Source: Tridacna crocea (lineage: Eukaryota; Mollusca; Bivalvia; Cardiida; Cardiidae). From it: 64,000 bases of DNA. The position numbers and the translations under genes were made by a program. Below are positions 36,571 to 42,500 of the stretch, piece by piece. The stretch covers positions 7,653,501-7,717,500 of the forward strand of contig OX031072.1 in assembly GCA_943736015.1 (NCBI GenBank). The letters run 5' to 3'. The notes under the pieces were generated by a model. That model saw nothing but the letters and a program-made list of their open reading frames with translations, was not told where the DNA came from and did not search any database. Position 1 is the first letter of the stretch. Every line of letters starts with the position of its first letter.

Positions 36571-39500
36571 AACACACTTTTCAATACTTAAGTTATTTGC
36601 AAGCTGTCTCTTACGTGATACTGAAGTTTTATCTGGATTATTTAATTCTGACACATTCCTGTGTGGTCTTGGATGATTAATGTGTTTTGGAGAGTTTAGA
36701 GATACAAATGCAGCTATTGTAGACAACCAATGTGTTCAAAAGGGAGTCATCACCTTTCATGGATTCATTCATTCATTTGAAGCGCGAGTTATTTGACATT
36801 TTCACGCAGACCAAATAATATTTACATGTTACAAAATGAAAAATGAAAATCAAAGAGTTTACAGATGAGAAGTAAATGGTGACTCAAATTACAACATTTG
36901 TCTTTGAAAGGGCTGAAAACATTGTGGGAAGAAAAAGAGAAGGTTCTGTTTACCAGCATTTTCTCCTTTTCCCATAATTTTTTCAAAAGCCTTTTTCAGG
37001 TTTCTTGAAACATTGGATAATGGAGTAAAGAGTCAAATATTTGTAACCAACCCAAAAGAGAACAAATCCGTCAAATTACCAACTACTGAAACTAGTTTGG
37101 AGACGCCAAATGATTTTTGTTTGATACATAAAGTCAGGATGCATCTTGGTTCAATACAAATACATGATGATAGACATTTTGGTAAAAGGAGAAACTGCTT
37201 GTGATAATATCTCCCATTGCCAAAGTGTTGTCAACATCGAAGAAAGTTAGAGACTAGTAAAGCAATAATCTGTATACATGTACCTTGTTCATGATTCATT
37301 AAAAAATCTGCCCTTTCAGTGCAAATTCATTTTCAATTTACAAAAAAGAATTCAACACATGATTGAAAGAAAAAATTTGAGAGCAACTATCAGCACATCT
37401 ACTTGCATTACTATTAACCCTTTACAGAACAACCAAATTTTAGCCTGGTCCAAATTTAAAGCACTTCTAGATGACAAAATAGGTGGAACTGAAAACGTGA
37501 AATTTGTTTCTAGGGGGGTAGAAAACATTGTGAGAGAAGGAGAAAATGCTGGTTACCAGCATTTTCTCCTTTTCCCACAATGTTTTCAAAAGGCTTCCAT
37601 CTCAGGGTCATAAAAATCAGGGGCTGTTTGGTAAAGGATTAAAGTGTGGTTCTCTATATTGCTTACAACGAAAGCTTGCTTCATATCAATTCAGTTTTTT
37701 GTTTGTGTTTGATGACATTGCAAAGTGTCTTTGAGATAACTTGCACTGTTTTGATTTTTTGGAGAGATCTGAATTGTACTTTTTTAATTCCAAGAAGAAA
37801 AGGTTTATTGTCTAAGTCATTTCTTACCGTCCATGGTTTATTTATTTTCTTTTTTATTTTTCATTACTTTTTAGCCAGTAATACGTGTAGTTAACTTGGA
37901 CTACTTTCAAGGTCATATTATTTCAACCTTTAACCAGACAACAAAATTGTAGAATCATCCAAATTAAAAGCAGATGTGTTACGTTATTTGTTAATCAAAT
38001 GAATGTTTGCTTGAATGTGAAAGGGTAGAAAAAATTGTGGACAAAGGAGAAAATGCTGTTTACAGAATTTTCCTTCTTTTCCGACATCGTTTTCAAAAGC
38101 CTTTCTACAGGTTTGTTAGAGATCAGAAAAGTATGGTTAGAGAGTCATTTACCACACAACAGTATTGAAGCCATGTCCATAGTAAATAATTTGCAATTGA
38201 ACAGTTCAATTTTACTAAATTTATGAGATTCATGTTTGAAAGTGAATAGGGAGAAAAAAGGATTGGTAGCCAGTGTTTGTTCCCTTTTTCAACAATGTTT
38301 TCAAAAATTTTCTCCCAAGGGTCTCAACCCTGTACCAGTTGACAAAATTTAAGCCTTATCCAAATTTAAAGCATTTGCAGATGATAGTTTCACTGTAATT
38401 CAAAGAGAGCACTTATTATTTTTCAATGGAGTAGAAAACATTTTCGGAAAAGGAGAAAAAGCAGGTTACCCACATTTTCTCTTTTTCCCAAAATGTTGTC
38501 AAAAGGCTTCTTTCCCAGGTGTCATTAAAGGTCATCATTGTGTGGTAAAGGGTTAAAAGACAGGATATACTTGTAAACACTTTATGAATAAAATGAATTG
38601 ATGTTGAAAGTAGTTCTTGGAAGATTAACAGTATATTTAAATATGTATATATCACTTTTTTTCTTCAACATGTGGATTTATATGCCTTATAATTTATCTT
38701 GTACCACACAATCCCGAGTTTTAATAATCCTAGGGAAGAAACCTTTTGAAAAACATTGTTGGAAAAGGAGCGAATACTGATGACAAGCATTTTTCTCCTT
38801 TTCCATTAATGTTCTTTGGCCTTCTTAACCTAAGACATACCCTGTCATATGAGCTCTATTGAATTTTGTTGTATGCAAATGCTTTCAATTTGGACAAGTG
38901 TAAAATATTGTTGTGTTGTAACTCTTTACTAAACTACAACACTTTGGAGTCACCAAATTCAAAGGCTTTGGCATTCAACAAAATAGATGTACTTCAAATG
39001 ATGAATTCCGTCTTTTATCCGGTAAAAAATCCTGTGGAAAAAGGAGAAAATGCTGATCACTAGTATTTTCTTCTTTCCCACAATGTTTTCAAAAGCCTTA
39101 TGTTTCATGGTGGTTATTACTTGGTATTGTGTGGCAAAGAGTTAAATACTCTAGTGCTATGTAGGGGAAGGATTTAACCTTAACTCTTTACCTAACAACA
39201 ACATGTTAGTCTTATCCAAATTTAAAGCATTTGCAGACGACAAAATAAATGTGAATCAAAAATTGAGACTTGACTTTAGAAGTGTAGAAAACATTGTGGG
39301 AAAAGGAGAAAATGCTGGTTACCAGCATTTTCTTGTTTTCCACAATGTTTTCAAAAGGCTTCTTCCTGTAGGTCATAAAAACCAGGGGTTCTCTGGTAAA
39401 GGGTTAAATGGTTGATTATGTTCCCAGTTTTGTAGATACCCGAGAGCATTACAAACCATTACACTTCCCACTTGCCTCTTCACCAAATGAGTAAAATTTT

Positions 39501-42500
39501 AGACTTGTCCATATTTGAAAGCATCTGTAGAAGACAATATTTATGGGGATGCTTACTTCATGACTAAATATTTGAAAACATTGTTGGTAAAGGTGAAATT
39601 CTGGTGACCCACACAAGTGTGATATCATTGTGCACAGAAGTAATAAACTGACAGGTTACAGTGTATACCCATGAAATCCAAGTCGGTATTAACCTGGCCT
39701 TTATGGAAGAAGCCTTTCGAAAAGATTATGGGGAAAGAAATGCTGGTAACCAGGTTTAACCCTTTATTACCCAGTCTTGACCCTAGAAAAAAGCTTAATG
39801 AAAACATGTGGAAAAAGAGAAAATGCTGGTAACCAGTAACCTTCTCCCACTATGTTTCTACCAGTCCTTACACCATCTTTGAAATTTGAGTCACACTTTT
39901 TTGTTGTCTGCAAATGCTTTCAATTTGGACTAGTCTTAAATTTTGTCATTTTAGAAAGAGTTAATGTGTAATATTTTAGCTCTGTATTGTCATTCATTGG
40001 GGCATTGTTTGGGCTATTGTTGGGAACATGTTTTACTCTGGGGCATAGAGCCTTAATTGTTTACAGCTTCTTTACTGTATAGATAAATGTATTTATACAA
40101 GTTTGTATAGTTCAATTTGTATAGTGGAGAATTTTAATACAAAATTTCACTTGACTGAGGAGTGTTGTTTTTGATTTTAGAGTGAATGATGTGAATATAC
40201 CCACTCTTTCCATGAATGATTTGATAGTTGTTGTTTAAACCTTTAAAAAACATTCTGATCAGCAGATAATATAAGCCTGCAAGCCCTAACCCTACGTTGT
40301 AAATATTGAAGAAAGCTTTTGAAGACAATGTGGAATGAGGAAAAATGCAGATAAAAGGCATTTTTTTTTTTTCTTTTTTGAATATGTGTTTTAAATTTTT
40401 CAAAGACAGAAACCATTTTGTAAGCTACAATGAACTAGTTGTCTGCCATGGCCCTCAACTGGATGGAGTCTAAAATTATGTCTGAGGTGTAAATTGAAAG
40501 CTGAACCAAACTTTCGACTAGTCCATGTTGGAAGTAATGCAAGACAACAACTGAGATGTGGTTCACCTGTAAGGATGAAAGCCATGCTCTGGCTAAGGGG
40601 GCTTAATACATCTCCCTGATTAATTGAGCCAAGGAAGCCATCACATAATTATGGATCCTTAACCCTTTACCAAACAAGCCCTGGTTTTTACGTGTCTCCA
40701 GTACAAGTCTTTTGAAAACACTATGGGAAAAGGAGAAATTGCTCGTTACGAGCAATTTTTCCTTTTCCCACAGTGTTTTCTACCCTTTTGGAGAACTTTC
40801 TGCCATTTTCTCCAAATCTTAAATTGTCGTCTGCAAACTCTTTCTGTTTTGAAGGGTCCAAAATTTATCATTTGGTAAAGGGTTACGATTCATTTTGTCT
40901 GGCAACCAATGAAAGCATAAAATAGACTGGTTCTTGATGAAGATTCTGTTCAGGTTAACCAAATTGGTTACCAAACAATTCAGTATTTTAATCCTGGTTT
41001 GAAAAAAACTTCCCAAAAAACTGTTGAAAATGGAGAAAATGCTAATAACTAGAATTTTCTCCTTTACTCTCAATGCTTTCTACCCTATCAGAGTACTTCA
41101 GTTCATTTGAATAGACTTACCTCTTTACCAAACGACAAAATTCAAGACTGGTCCAAATTGAAAGCACTTGCAGATGACAATAAATGCAAGTCAGAAATTG
41201 AAATTTATTTCCAGTTGGCTAGAAAACATAACAGCATCTCCTTTTCCCACAGTATTTTGCACCCTATCAGTCGGAAATCGTCATATAATCAAGATTTAAT
41301 TTGTTGTCCGCAGATGCTTTGTATTTGATCCAGTCCAAAACAAAAATTTGGCGTTTAGTAAAGAGTTATGTCTTGAAAGGGGGGCTTGGCTTTGTTTTCT
41401 GCAAGATTGACAAGATTTGTCTGGTAAAGATGTACAGTTATTCATCAGACCACATCACAGAGGAATAATTGAAAATAAATTATTTCATTGAAATGATACC
41501 CATGACCTCTTGATAGAATCATACAAAAGATATTGTGTTTTGCATTTACACATGGCCATTTTGTTATTGATCCATAATGAAATCATACATTAAGCCCCCT
41601 TACGTCACTCACTGCCATGATATGGCCACAATTGTTGAAAAGGCCTTGAACTCCATTACAGTCAGATCCAGAAAATTTTGTTCAGTAGTTAAAGATCCTG
41701 GTCCACAATGGAAATACACATCATTATACAGTACATCAAATATACATCAAGCCCCCTTTTCTATGACGGGGCTTAACCCATTACCACACAATCCCTACTT
41801 TTGATGCCTCTGAGAAAGAGGCCTTTAGAAAACATTTTGGGAAAAGGAGAAAATGCTGGTAACCAGCATTTTCTCCTTTTCCCACAATGTTTTCTATCCT
41901 TCACTTAAAAAATTTAAAATTTTCAGTCACTTTTATTTTGTCGTCTGCAAATGCTTTTGATTTGGACAAGCCTAAAATATTGTCGTTCGGTAATGAGTTA
42001 ATTGATAAAAAAGATATGTGTGAAGACTATCATTAGAAACAAATGATGATTTTTCATCATTTTTTTGTCAAGGATTTTAGATAATGTCTGTCCAAATGGA
42101 TGGACAGACAGATGGATGAACAAATTGATGGAATAGATGGACTAATAACAAAAAGGCTATCTTCACGCACAAAACACAATATCTTGTATAATTATATTTC
42201 AATCAAAAAAGGTCTTTTTCGGCAGGAGATATTCAACAAACTAACTTGCTCATCAAAGTTTTCTAAAAAGCTGGAGTCATTAACCCTTTATCAAACAATT
42301 CCTGGTTTTTGCGAACCTGAGATAAAAGGCCTTTGAAAATAAAAATGTTGTGGGAAAAGGAGAAAATGTTGGTAACCAGTATTTTCTTCTAGTCCCACAA
42401 TGTTTTCTACCCTGCTAGAAACAAATGTCATTATTTGAGTTTGGTTATTTTGTCATCTGCAGGTACTTTCAATGTGGACCAGCCTAATATTTTGTTGTTT